A stretch of 12,498 bases of DNA from Paraktedonobacter sp036384215 (GTDB lineage Bacteria > Chloroflexota > Ktedonobacteria > Ktedonobacterales > Ktedonobacteraceae): assembly GCA_036384215.1 (NCBI GenBank), contig DASVMX010000573.1, positions 1-12,498 on the forward strand, written 5' to 3'. Below the pieces are notes generated by a model that was given only the letters and a program-made list of their open reading frames with translations, had not been told where the DNA came from and did not search any database. A program made the translations under genes and the position numbers. This document shows, piece by piece, positions 6,212 to 12,498 of this stretch. The first letter of the stretch is position 1, and every line of letters begins with the position of its first letter.

Positions 6212-6568
6212 CTATACAGACTGTCCTATACTGAGCAAGTATGTAGTTGTGTTCTTGCCCGATACCAGCATCACGACTACCATGTTGGCGTTCCCTGTAG
6301 ATGTGCTCGAAGAGAAACAAAAGTGAAAAGGCCAGGAGTGTTTATTTACCACCAGCCCGTTTCTGATTATTTGGCCCGCCACGATGGTACTCTTCGGCAT
6401 GGGGGTTGACTTGCTGCGCAGGCTTGTGGTATTGTTCGTTATGGTAATTGTTCACCAAGGTATCGCGCTTGTTCTCTAATGAACCTAAGCTGTTTCTTAG
6501 AAAATTCACTGAGTTGGGGAATGGCCTGGTGGAGTGTCGAGTGTAACAGCCAGGGTGTTTTGCAATTC
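6212..6568. other. Intergenic stretch before tRNA-Ser
   Basis: No conserved gene is recognisable here. Short frames exist on both strands. The most protein-like is the 55-codon minus-strand ORF listed separately; opposite it, the plus strand has a hydrophobic open stretch without a start codon. I see no clear promoter for tRNA-Ser in the 60 bp before it. Confidence 0.5.
6342..6509 (-). CDS. Possible small hydrophilic protein, 55 residues
   Basis: A GTG-started frame on the minus strand encodes a polar protein with a helix-prone N-terminus (NFLRNSLGSLENKRDTLVNN) and a His/Gln/Asn-rich, basic C-terminus ending KRAGGK. The composition, rich in Asn, His, Gln, Tyr and Glu, is more protein-like than random frames, and the frame is free of stops back into the tRNA. 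Against it, there is no clear ribosome-binding site, GTG is the only candidate start near the coherent part, and the complementary strand also gives an open hydrophobic frame, as complements of hydrophilic codons tend to do. I do not recognise a family. It could be spurious. Confidence 0.3.
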   Translation of the reverse strand: MNFLRNSLGSLENKRDTLVNNYHNEQYHKPAQQVNPHAEEYHRGGPNNQKRAGGK

Positions 6569-6651
6569 GGAGGGATGGCAGAGTGGTTTAATGCGACTGT
6601 CTTGAAAACAGTTGAGTGAAAGCTCCGGGGGTTCGAATCCCTCTCCCTCCG
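6569..6651 (+). tRNA. tRNA-Ser (anticodon UGA)
   Basis: The acceptor stem GGAGGGA pairs with TCCCTCC, with G as discriminator. The anticodon stem ACTGT/ACAGT encloses the loop CTTGAAA, giving anticodon TGA at 6603-6605, which reads UCN serine codons. A long variable arm precedes the T arm GGGGG-TTCGAAT-CCCTC, as expected for a class II tRNA such as tRNA-Ser. The 3' CCA is not encoded, so it must be added by a CCA-adding enzyme. The gene lies 1.3 kb downstream of serS on the same strand. Confidence 0.97.
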
Positions 6652-6671
6652 TTTCGTACACATGATATTTT

Positions 6672-6739
6672 TCACCGCGGGTATGCAGTGCCGCTACCCG
6701 CGGTGAGCCACACTATACAGTGGGAGATTCTGTGGCTCA
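6672..6739 (+). other. Two overlapping hairpins after tRNA-Ser
   Basis: A perfect 12-bp stem pairs TCACCGCGGGTA (6672-6683) with TACCCGCGGTGA (6695-6706). A second perfect 9-bp stem pairs TGAGCCACA (6704-6712) with TGTGGCTCA (6731-6739). The two share 6704-6706, so their ends compete. Neither is followed by a T tract, so a simple intrinsic terminator is unlikely. The element could be a processing or stability structure for the tRNA transcript, or a leader structure for the DUF4388 gene, 180 bp downstream. Confidence 0.55.
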
Positions 6740-6918
6740 TACGATGGCGTTCCTGGTAATGGATAACCATGTTTGATTTTTGGTGCCAATAGATAATAGT
6801 CAATGAATTGCGGCGTTTCGTAGTAGATTTCTGGGCGGGTGCGGATTTCGGCGGGCTCAGATGAGCGGGACGAGATCGGCGCGGGCCAGAGTCGTTTTTG
6901 GACGGACGGTGAAAAAGC

Positions 6919-8409
6919 GTGTCTCTTATAGGTTCATTGGAGCAGTTTGATCTCGCAAACGTTTTACGACGCATTGAAGTCTTTTCGAAGACTGGCCTGC
7001 TTGTCGCCAAGCAGGGATCGATGTGGGTTGAGTTTTATTTCCGCCTGGGCCAGCTTGTGTGTGTGGGTCCGGTGCGCGCGAATGTGACGCTGATCGATCG
7101 CCTCTTGCAGGCGAATCTGCTCTCCGCCCAGTCTCTGCCGCAGGTGAAACAGATCATCGGGCCGGCTGAGGTAAGTGAGACGCAAATTGCGCTGGCTTTG
7201 ATCAACGAGGGGCTTCTCAGTCGTGAAATTTTGCGAGCCTGGGCTTCGCATGAAACCTCGCAGATTCTGCAGGCTATTTTCTCCTGGCCGGGCGGTGAGA
7301 TCTATTTTGAAGATGATCAACCGACGCCTCCTGACCGTTTGCTGGTTGCCCTCTCTGTTTCAGCGCTGCTTGAGACCATGCCTGCCGCGACACCCGCGCC
7401 TCGATCCGCTGCTGCTGGCGCGCCTTCGACCGATGAACTTTCGCATCCCCCGCAGAATATGGCCTATGCTTTGCCCGTGGTTACGCCGATGCCCTCTCCT
7501 CTGGCCGAGGTAGGATTGGCAGGACAGGTGCGTGGAGTTCCGACTGTTACCCCGCCCACGCAGGGGATGTTGAATGCTTCGCAGTTGATTGAGCCGTCGG
7601 TTGCTTTCAAGCAGTCAGAGACCCCGCGCAATGGTGCTGGTTTGCTGAGTGCTTCGCAGTTGATCGAGCCGTCGGTTGCTTTTAGCCAACCAGGGGTTTC
7701 TCGTGACGGCGGGGGATTGTTTAATGCCTCGCAACTGATTGATGAGTCGTCATTCAACATGGGTGGCTCTGGTGGTTCAGTCAACGCAGCCCAACTGGTT
7801 GCAGATGTGCCGCCGCCCTCGTTTGCTGCGGCTAATCCATCGGCGATATTTGGGCCAGAAGTGGATATTTCCGCGTCTCCCCAGGTTTCTATTCTTCCTC
7901 CCCAACCCGTGCCTAATCCACTACCGCCGGCGCGTATTGATACCTCGTTTATGACGCCGGAGTTGGTATTAGCGCCAGTCGATCTCTCTACTTTGCGCGA
8001 CCGCAATCCGCGGGTGCAATTGACCCCTGATCAGTGGAGCCTTTTCGCGCTGGTGGATGGTCAGTTGCCTTTGCAGGGTCTGTGCCAGATGTTAAACGCG
8101 CTCGCGGAACAGGTCTGTGTGGTGGCTGGCGAACTGATTGCGATTGGCCTGGTTATGCCTTTGAATCCAACAACAGGAGCGTTGAGCGAGCTGATATCGC
8201 CAGCGATGGGCGCGGCGATGTCTCCGTCGTCTCAGTATCCAGTGTACGCGCCTCAAGCGATGATGTCCATGCCCAATGCCTATACGTCGTCCATGGAGAC
8301 ACAATCCCAATGGGGCAATGGTCGTAGTGGCACGTCCTTCACTGTTGGAGGGGGTTGGCAGCAGAACCAGCCCAGTTCAGCCTATGCCCCTGTGGGTGGC
8401 TATCGCTAA
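6919..8409 (+). CDS. DUF4388 (PatA-like N-terminal domain) protein with ASQLI repeats
   Basis: The predicted protein has 496 residues and three regions. Residues 1-153 form a DUF4388 domain, also known as the PatA N-terminal (PATAN) domain. It opens with SLIGSLEQFDLANVLRRIE, has KTGLLVAKQG and EFYFRLGQLV in the usual beta strands, and continues into a helical segment (LINEGLLSREILRAWASHET) and GEIYFED. Residues 154-345 are a Pro/Ser/Ala linker carrying four spaced copies of an x(N/S)A(S/A)QL(I/V) motif (from 218, 243, 268 and 288); two copies are extended as ASQLIEPSVAF. Residues 365-416 look like a small helical, winged-helix-type domain (LTPDQWSLFALVDGQLPLQG), and the rest is a Gln/Ser/Gly/Tyr-rich tail. 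PatA-type proteins are signalling adaptors linked to motility and cell differentiation in cyanobacteria and myxobacteria. No enzyme motif or membrane helix is seen. The GTG start fits the domain border and has GGTGA 7-8 nt upstream. Confidence 0.85.
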   Translation: MSLIGSLEQFDLANVLRRIEVFSKTGLLVAKQGSMWVEFYFRLGQLVCVGPVRANVTLIDRLLQANLLSAQSLPQVKQIIGPAEVSETQIALALINEGLLSREILRAWASHETSQILQAIFSWPGGEIYFEDDQPTPPDRLLVALSVSALLETMPAATPAPRSAAAGAPSTDELSHPPQNMAYALPVVTPMPSPLAEVGLAGQVRGVPTVTPPTQGMLNASQLIEPSVAFKQSETPRNGAGLLSASQLIEPSVAFSQPGVSRDGGGLFNASQLIDESSFNMGGSGGSVNAAQLVADVPPPSFAAANPSAIFGPEVDISASPQVSILPPQPVPNPLPPARIDTSFMTPELVLAPVDLSTLRDRNPRVQLTPDQWSLFALVDGQLPLQGLCQMLNALAEQVCVVAGELIAIGLVMPLNPTTGALSELISPAMGAAMSPSSQYPVYAPQAMMSMPNAYTSSMETQSQWGNGRSGTSFTVGGGWQQNQPSSAYAPVGGYR

Positions 8410-8556
8410 ATATTCCTGTTTCCCTGCGTTCTGAGCAGTTGTTACGCCGCTGGCCAGGCGGTCTGATCTCTTTTTATCTACATAACTCTTGCTGGTAGGT
8501 GGCGCCTGTCGATGGTTCCACCTGGTGTTGGGTGGTGGAAAATGCTGGCTCTCTGG

Positions 8557-8579
8557 CCTGGCCCGCGAGGTCAGGTTTT
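8557..8579 (+). terminator. Probable terminator after the DUF4388 gene
   Basis: CCTGGCC (8557-8563) pairs with GGTCAGG (8569-8575) through one G-U pair, with the loop CGCGA, followed by TTTT. It lies about 150 bp after the stop and 70 bp before the AAA+ regulator, which suggests that the two genes are transcribed separately. Confidence 0.5.
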
Positions 8580-8650
8580 ATAACCCCTGGTGATTGGGAA
8601 AGCTGAGGATGGGCGGTGGGTGTGCTTACCACTTTTGATGTTGTTTAGCA

Positions 8651-9748
8651 ATGCTCCATGCGAAATATATTGTGGGGGTTTGTGTGAAGGGACAACGTGT
8701 GTCATCCGGCTTTGATTATAGACCACCTGGGGAGTGTTCTCCCGGCAGCAGTATGCCTGATCCTCTGGCTGATATCGGGCTGATTGTTGGGGAAAGTTCT
8801 GCTATGCGTGAAGTTGCCCAGCAGATGCGCCAGGTAGCGGCGTCTCCTGACGCGACCGTGTTGTTACAGGGCGAGACTGGCACAGGGAAAGAGGTCTTCG
8901 CGCGTGCCATCCACCTGTTGAGCCGGCGCGCGGCCTATCAATTTGTGGACGTTAACTGCGCGGCTATTCCTGAAACGCTCTGGGAGACCGAGCTTTTTGG
9001 CGTTGAGGCCGGCGCGTTTACTGACGCCAGAAGTTCGCGCGAAGGATATCTTTTGCGCGCGGATGGTGGAACGCTTTTCCTGGATGAGGTGGGAGCCATG
9101 CCCCCGGCTGTACAGGCCAAACTGCTGCGTTTTCTGGAGACGCGCAGTTTCCGGCGCGTGGGCAGTCTGAAAGAGATCCATGTACAACTACGTGTGATTT
9201 CCGCTACCAACCTGGATTTACACGATGCCACTGGCCGGAGGGCGTTTCGCGAGGATCTTTACTATCGTTTGCAGGTTATTACACTCTATTTGCCACCCTT
9301 ACGCAGCCGCCCGGAAGATATCGAAGTCCTGGCCTGCTATTTTGCCAGGCTTTATTCTCTGGAAGGAGAGGAACCGCTGCGTATCAGCGCGGAAGCGCTG
9401 GAATTGTTGCGGCGCTATCCCTGGCCTGGCAATGTGCGCGAATTGCGCAGCGTGATACAGCGCGGGCAAATCCTGTGCCAGGCACATGAGATTCGGCCCG
9501 AGGATTTGCCGGAGAGCACGCGGCAGATGGAGCGCGGTGATTTAGAGCGCCTGCGCGAGTGGCAGGAGAACATTCACCTGCCATCGACAGGGATGAATCT
9601 GCCGAAGTTTGTGATAGGAATTGAGCGCAGGCTGGTGCAGGAGGCATTGGAACTCTGTCACGGCAACCAGGTGCGCGCGGCAGCTCTGCTGGGTCTGACG
9701 CGCGACCAGTTGCGTTATCGTGTCAGAGATCTGCGCAAGGATGGTTAG
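8651..9748 (+). CDS. Sigma-54-type AAA+ regulator with GAFTDA loop and Fis-type HTH, no receiver domain
   Basis: The predicted protein has 365 residues. It contains an AAA+ domain of the enhancer-binding-protein family at about residues 43-290: LIVGESSAM start, Walker A GETGTGKE (74-81), GAFTDA (121-126) in the loop-1 position, Walker B GGTLFLDEVG (139-148), REDLYYRL (200-207) and WPGNVREL (258-265, sensor II). The C-terminus is a Fis-type helix-turn-helix (about 326-363: EALELCHGNQ, RAAALLGLTRDQLRYRVRDL). There is no receiver, GAF or PAS domain in front, so activity may be controlled by level or by a partner. In sigma-54 activators the loop reads GAFTGA and touches sigma-54; Gly to Asp at the fifth position is a known minor variant whose effect depends on the protein. 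The ATG at 8651 is the first start, but GTG at 8699 has AAGGGA 6 nt upstream and may be the real one. The stop overlaps the moeA stop. Confidence 0.88.
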   Translation: MLHAKYIVGVCVKGQRVSSGFDYRPPGECSPGSSMPDPLADIGLIVGESSAMREVAQQMRQVAASPDATVLLQGETGTGKEVFARAIHLLSRRAAYQFVDVNCAAIPETLWETELFGVEAGAFTDARSSREGYLLRADGGTLFLDEVGAMPPAVQAKLLRFLETRSFRRVGSLKEIHVQLRVISATNLDLHDATGRRAFREDLYYRLQVITLYLPPLRSRPEDIEVLACYFARLYSLEGEEPLRISAEALELLRRYPWPGNVRELRSVIQRGQILCQAHEIRPEDLPESTRQMERGDLERLREWQENIHLPSTGMNLPKFVIGIERRLVQEALELCHGNQVRAAALLGLTRDQLRYRVRDLRKDG

Positions 9749-10965
9749 ACTTCCGGCCAGTCCAGCATCAGTGCTTGCGTGGTATCACCTGCTTTTAGCT
9801 CCACGCCGCCTTCGGGCACGATAAGCAGCGCGTTGGCATTGAGCAGCGAGGTCATGATATTTGAACCCTGGTTGCCGGTGGTGCGAGCGACAAAATGGCC
9901 ATCGCGCCAGGTTACATGGGCGCGGACGTAATGGCGGCGCATCGAGCGCTCGCCGAGATCATCTTCAACGACGACCGAGACCTGTGGTCGCAGCAGACGA
10001 GCGTGACCCAGCATTTTGCGCAGGACCGGGCGACCGAAGAGTTCAAAAGTTACCGCCGCTGAAACCGGATTGCCAGGCAGTCCCAGAAGCGGAGTCTGGC
10101 CAATATGCCCGAAAGCCACTGGCTTACCGGGGCGCATATTGATGCGCCAGAAATGAATCTCGCCCTGTTCGGCCATGATGTTTTTTACCAGGTCAAAGTC
10201 GCCGACCGAGACGCCGCCGGAGGTGATGATCAGATCACTGCCAGGAGCCTGGCTGAACTTCTCGCGCAGGCTCTCGACGGTATCGCGAGCTATTCCCAGG
10301 CGCACCGGGCGGGCGCCCGCGCGTTGTACTGCGGCTTCGAGCAGATAGCTGTTGCTATTGCGAATCTTGCCCGGCGCGAGCGGCTGGTCGACATCAATAA
10401 CCTCGTCGCCGGTGCCCAGGATTGCAACCTGCGGGCGGCGTGTGACGGGGACGCTGGCCAGGCCGAGTGTGGCCAGCACGCCGATTTCCCAGGGGCCGAT
10501 CTCGGTTCCCTGGCGCAGCACAGTCTGACCGCAGCGCATATCCTCACCGGCGGGACGGATATTATTGCCAGGAGTGACCGGCTGGAGTACCTCTACCCAG
10601 GTGCTGTCAGGTCCATCGTATTTCGTGAGTTCGATTTGAATAACCGCGTCCGCGCCGGGGGGCACGGGAGCGCCTGTCATAATGCGCAGCGCGGTCCCTG
10701 CTTGTACCGCGTGATCGGCCACATAGCCCGCGGCCACGCCGCCAGTCACGCGCAGGCGCGGTGGTTGCCCGGCCTGAGACTGGCTATCCTGGCTGCGTAG
10801 AGCAAAGCCATCCATGGCAGAATTAGCAAACGGTGGCATATCTTCCTGCGCGACAACATCTGTAGCCAGAACCAGGCCAAGCGTTTCCGCCAGGGGAACA
10901 TAGGTAGTTGGCAGGGGGTGGATTTCGCCCAGGATGCGTTCCAGGGCTTCTTCGACGCTGATCAT
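9745..10965 (-). CDS. moeA: Molybdopterin molybdenumtransferase
   Basis: MoeA inserts molybdate into adenylylated molybdopterin, the last step in making molybdenum cofactor in the cytoplasm. The 406-residue length is normal. Family motifs in order are FANSAMDGFA (D52), GAPVPPGADAVIQ (98-110), NIRPAGEDM (135-143), LGTGDEVI (183-190), IITSGGVSVGDFD (246-258), MRPGKPVAFG (277-286) and LLGLPGNPVSAAVTFE (293-308), followed by the C-terminal beta domain ending at TTQALMLDW. All expected acidic residues appear intact. The ATG at 10965 is supported by GGGAG about 7 nt upstream; the longer frame from 11013 would add 16 residues upstream of that site. No other Mo-cofactor gene is in the window. The gene lies downstream of tRNA-Glu on the same strand but behind its terminator, and it converges with the AAA+ regulator with a 4-bp overlap. 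Confidence 0.95.
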   Translation of the reverse strand: MISVEEALERILGEIHPLPTTYVPLAETLGLVLATDVVAQEDMPPFANSAMDGFALRSQDSQSQAGQPPRLRVTGGVAAGYVADHAVQAGTALRIMTGAPVPPGADAVIQIELTKYDGPDSTWVEVLQPVTPGNNIRPAGEDMRCGQTVLRQGTEIGPWEIGVLATLGLASVPVTRRPQVAILGTGDEVIDVDQPLAPGKIRNSNSYLLEAAVQRAGARPVRLGIARDTVESLREKFSQAPGSDLIITSGGVSVGDFDLVKNIMAEQGEIHFWRINMRPGKPVAFGHIGQTPLLGLPGNPVSAAVTFELFGRPVLRKMLGHARLLRPQVSVVVEDDLGERSMRRHYVRAHVTWRDGHFVARTTGNQGSNIMTSLLNANALLIVPEGGVELKAGDTTQALMLDWPEV

Positions 10966-10985
10966 CTCTCTTCTCCCATGAAACA

Positions 10986-11015
10986 AGCAATTGCTGCGAA
11001 ACAGCGTGTGCACAC
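10986..11015 (-). promoter_or_regulatory. Two 10-bp perfect palindromes upstream of moeA
   Basis: AGCAATTGCT (10986-10995) and GTGTGCACAC (11006-11015) are each perfect 10-bp palindromes, with centres 20 bp apart, about two helical turns. They lie between the tRNA-Glu terminator and the moeA ribosome-binding site, where the moeA promoter should be. Protein-binding operator sites are possible. No clear -10/-35 pair was found. Confidence 0.3.
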
Positions 11016-11023
11016 AAATTCAA

Positions 11024-11075
11024 TGAGAAAAGCCTGCTGCGCCAGAAAATAAAGAGGCGCAACAGGCTTTTCTCA
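11024..11075 (-). terminator. Terminator of the tRNA-Glu gene
   Basis: Twenty-base arms (11024-11043 and 11056-11075) pair with a single mismatch and enclose a 12-nt A-rich loop. The outer part of the stem is AAAA/TTTT, so the transcript of either strand ends the GC-rich stem with GGCTTTT, as in a bidirectional intrinsic terminator. It starts 8 bp after the tRNA-Glu 3' end and lies before moeA. Confidence 0.85.
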
Positions 11076-11082
11076 AAATACA

Positions 11083-11156
11083 TACCTCGTACGGGATTCG
11101 AACCCGTGGTCTCCGCCTTGAAAGGGCGGCGTCCTAGGCCACTAGACGAACGAGGC
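11083..11156 (-). tRNA. tRNA-Glu (anticodon UUC)
   Basis: On the minus strand, acceptor GCCTCGT pairs with ACGAGGT (G-U at the first pair). The D arm is GTCTAGTGGCCTAGGAC, the anticodon arm CCGCC-CTTTCAA-GGCGG gives anticodon TTC, the variable loop has 5 nt, and the T arm is ACGGG-TTCGAAT-CCCGT. The length is 74 nt and CCA is not encoded. The discriminator base reads A. Confidence 0.97.
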
Positions 11157-11187
11157 AAATCTCCACACCGTATTGGCAGGCAGTGAG

Positions 11188-11216
11188 ATTGTAGCGTATA
11201 ACAGAGGAATTGTCAA
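11188..11216 (-). promoter_or_regulatory. Sigma70-type promoter of tRNA-Glu
   Basis: On the minus strand there is a consensus TTGACA (11211-11216), a 17-nt spacer, and TACAAT (11188-11193). The expected start site near 11181 gives a leader of about 25 nt before the tRNA 5' end at 11156. This is the best promoter match in the window. Confidence 0.88.
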
Positions 11217-11384
11217 GCCATTTTGGGACGAGTTCCAAAGCCTGTCAATTTTTGGTGATGCCGGGAAGTTTTGGAGTAAATTGGAGAAATCTGGGGCGCA
11301 AAAAAAAGACAATGAGAGGTGCCTTTCCCTATCTGCGTTATGATAGAATAAGACACAGATTTTTCATTGGTAAAAGGAAGACGA

Positions 11385-12497
11385 GTGGCAGTTATGGCAA
11401 AGACAGGTCAATCAGGTTCAGCAGCTCAGCGGCGCGCTCAGGAGCGCCAGCAGAGACAGCGCCGGGAAGAGAACCGTGCGTCGGCATTAAATAAAGGGAA
11501 GAAAGCGCCAGGGCGCGGTCCGACGATACGTAAAAAGGATCGTACCGGGCTGTACATGGGAATAGGCGTCGTGCTTCTGCTCGCTGCGATTGTGGTTGTA
11601 TTTATTATTGTGCGCAATCAACCATTGCCCACCAATACCAATCCGGCCTTAAAGCGGGTACCAGCGGACCAGACTATTGTGATGGAACTAACGAATGTTC
11701 CTCAGTCCACCTGGGAAGCAGTGGGGAAAGGCAGCGTGGCGAAAAACGCTTTCACCTATAATGCTGGAACTCAGCCGCCCAGGGGTCCGAACGGGCACCC
11801 CAGGTTTCTCTATGTGGGTGGCGAATTTTGTCCCTATTGCGCGGCCCAACGTTGGGCGATGATTAACGCGCTCAGTCGTTTTGGCGCATTTAGCAATTTG
11901 AGCAAGATCCAGGCCTACGAGGGCAATGTGCCGACCTTTAGCTTTTATGGGAGCACCTATACCAGCCAGTACATTGACTTTGTTCCCAAAGAGGTCAAAG
12001 GCAACGCGCTGAATGCTGATCAAACGCAGTATGTCGACCTGGAAAAATTGACGGCTGACGAGCAGAAAGATTTCCAGAAGTACGATAGCGGCCAGAATTT
12101 CCCCTATGTGAGCATTGGTGATCTGTATACCAGCGTAGGAGCTGGCTACGACTTCACCGCTTTGTTAGATAGCAAAGCGAATCCCCTTTCCTATCAGGCC
12201 ATTGTCAGTGCTCTGAGCGATCCAAAATCCACCCTCGCGCAGGGAATGCTGGGGACGGCGAATTATATGACCGCTGGCATCTGTAGTCTGACCAATCAGC
12301 AGCCAGGCAACGTGTGTAATGTCACGGCCATTCAACAAATTGAGCAGGCGATGTCGGGCAAAGCGCCAGCTTCCACGCCGGGAGCCACGGCAACGCCTTC
12401 CGCCACTGCCACAAAAACCTCGCAGATACCGGGCGGCCAGCCGCTGGCCAGCGGGTCTGCTAATCTGATCGCAGCCCAGCGCCGCGTCCTGGGATGA
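11385..12497 (+). CDS. DUF929 family membrane-anchored thioredoxin-fold protein with CPYC motif
   Basis: From the GTG at 11385 the protein has 370 residues. A very basic, Gln/Arg-rich cytoplasmic N-terminus (about 1-54, QRRAQERQQRQRREENR) is followed by one transmembrane helix (GLYMGIGVVLLLAAIVVVFI, about 55-76) and an extracytoplasmic domain. That domain has the DUF929 hallmark RFLYVGGEFCPYCAAQRW with the CPYC pair (C149, C152), preceded by the TIVMELTNVPQSTW block. A second Cys pair, C300 and C311, lies near the end of the domain. A Thr/Pro/Ala/Ser tail (about 329-355) follows. CPYC in this fold suggests thiol-disulfide chemistry outside the membrane, but the function of DUF929 is not established. 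GTG 11385 was chosen because AAGGA lies 6 nt upstream; ATG 11394 and TTG 11367 are alternatives. The stop TGA overlaps an ATG at 12494, a possible start of the next gene. Confidence 0.87.
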   Translation: MAVMAKTGQSGSAAQRRAQERQQRQRREENRASALNKGKKAPGRGPTIRKKDRTGLYMGIGVVLLLAAIVVVFIIVRNQPLPTNTNPALKRVPADQTIVMELTNVPQSTWEAVGKGSVAKNAFTYNAGTQPPRGPNGHPRFLYVGGEFCPYCAAQRWAMINALSRFGAFSNLSKIQAYEGNVPTFSFYGSTYTSQYIDFVPKEVKGNALNADQTQYVDLEKLTADEQKDFQKYDSGQNFPYVSIGDLYTSVGAGYDFTALLDSKANPLSYQAIVSALSDPKSTLAQGMLGTANYMTAGICSLTNQQPGNVCNVTAIQQIEQAMSGKAPASTPGATATPSATATKTSQIPGGQPLASGSANLIAAQRRVLG

Positions 12498-12498
12498 G

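Noticed and set aside
3994..6651. serS and tRNA-Ser(UGA) as a dedicated synthetase-tRNA pair
   Set aside because: They are 1.3 kb apart with a pseudogene, an unrelated hydrolase and a terminator between them; proximity alone does not show a functional pairing.
6439..6675. 78-residue minus-strand ORF across tRNA-Ser
   Set aside because: Much of it is the complement of the tRNA gene, which is certain.
7464..8006. 180-residue minus-strand ORF opposite the DUF4388 linker
   Set aside because: It is the complement of the repeat-containing linker, and its own repeats only mirror the ASQLI copies.
6919..9748. DUF4388 protein and AAA+ regulator as one operon
   Set aside because: A gap of about 240 bp with a probable terminator separates them, so co-transcription is not supported by sequence.
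10105..10800. 231-residue plus-strand ORF inside moeA
   Set aside because: It lies wholly antisense to a clear moeA and shows no domain; long shadow frames are common in GC-rich coding DNA.

Overview
The window looks like chromosomal DNA of a Chloroflexota bacterium, most likely of the Ktedonobacteria. This is an inference. It rests on the mix of families: a DUF929 thioredoxin-fold protein with a CPYC motif, a PatA-like DUF4388 protein with a long Pro/Ser/Ala linker, and an AAA+ enhancer-binding protein with a GAFTDA loop and a Fis-type tail. GC content is moderately high, GTG and TTG starts are frequent, and neither tRNA gene encodes its CCA end. No housekeeping marker fixes the species. I see no plasmid, phage, CRISPR or transposase signal, and I did not find a convincing new multi-gene system; the unusual items are individual genes and DNA structures.

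Layout, left to right. Positions 2-457 are the 3' end of a plus-strand gene made of 17-residue Pro/Thr/Gly repeats, closed by a strong terminator (496-540). From 600 to 3712 four genes lie on the minus strand: an EamA transporter, a small HEAT-like protein, a DUF402 protein and a sugar phosphate isomerase/epimerase-type TIM barrel. The divergent gap 3713-3993 holds a nearly perfect 101-bp palindrome with -10-like boxes just outside each end. On the plus strand follow a divergent seryl-tRNA synthetase (3994-5262) that appears to lack a leader, a decayed sugar ABC permease C-terminus (5263-5457) and an SGNH hydrolase (5534-6166).

Positions 6167-6918 hold no large gene. They contain a terminator, a possible 55-residue minus-strand ORF, tRNA-Ser(UGA) and two overlapping hairpins. 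Next come the DUF4388 protein (6919-8409) and the AAA+ regulator (8651-9748). The regulator converges with moeA (9745-10965, minus), and their stop codons overlap. Upstream of moeA, tRNA-Glu(UUC) is a self-contained unit with a clear sigma70-type promoter and its own terminator. The window ends with a membrane-anchored DUF929 protein (11385-12497) whose stop codon overlaps a possible ATG of the next gene.

Most genes look like separate transcription units. The best operon candidate is isomerase, DUF402 and HEAT-like protein, all on the minus strand with gaps of about 100-140 bp. The DUF4388 protein and the AAA+ regulator are both signalling-type proteins, but a probable terminator separates them, so a shared pathway is only a possibility.
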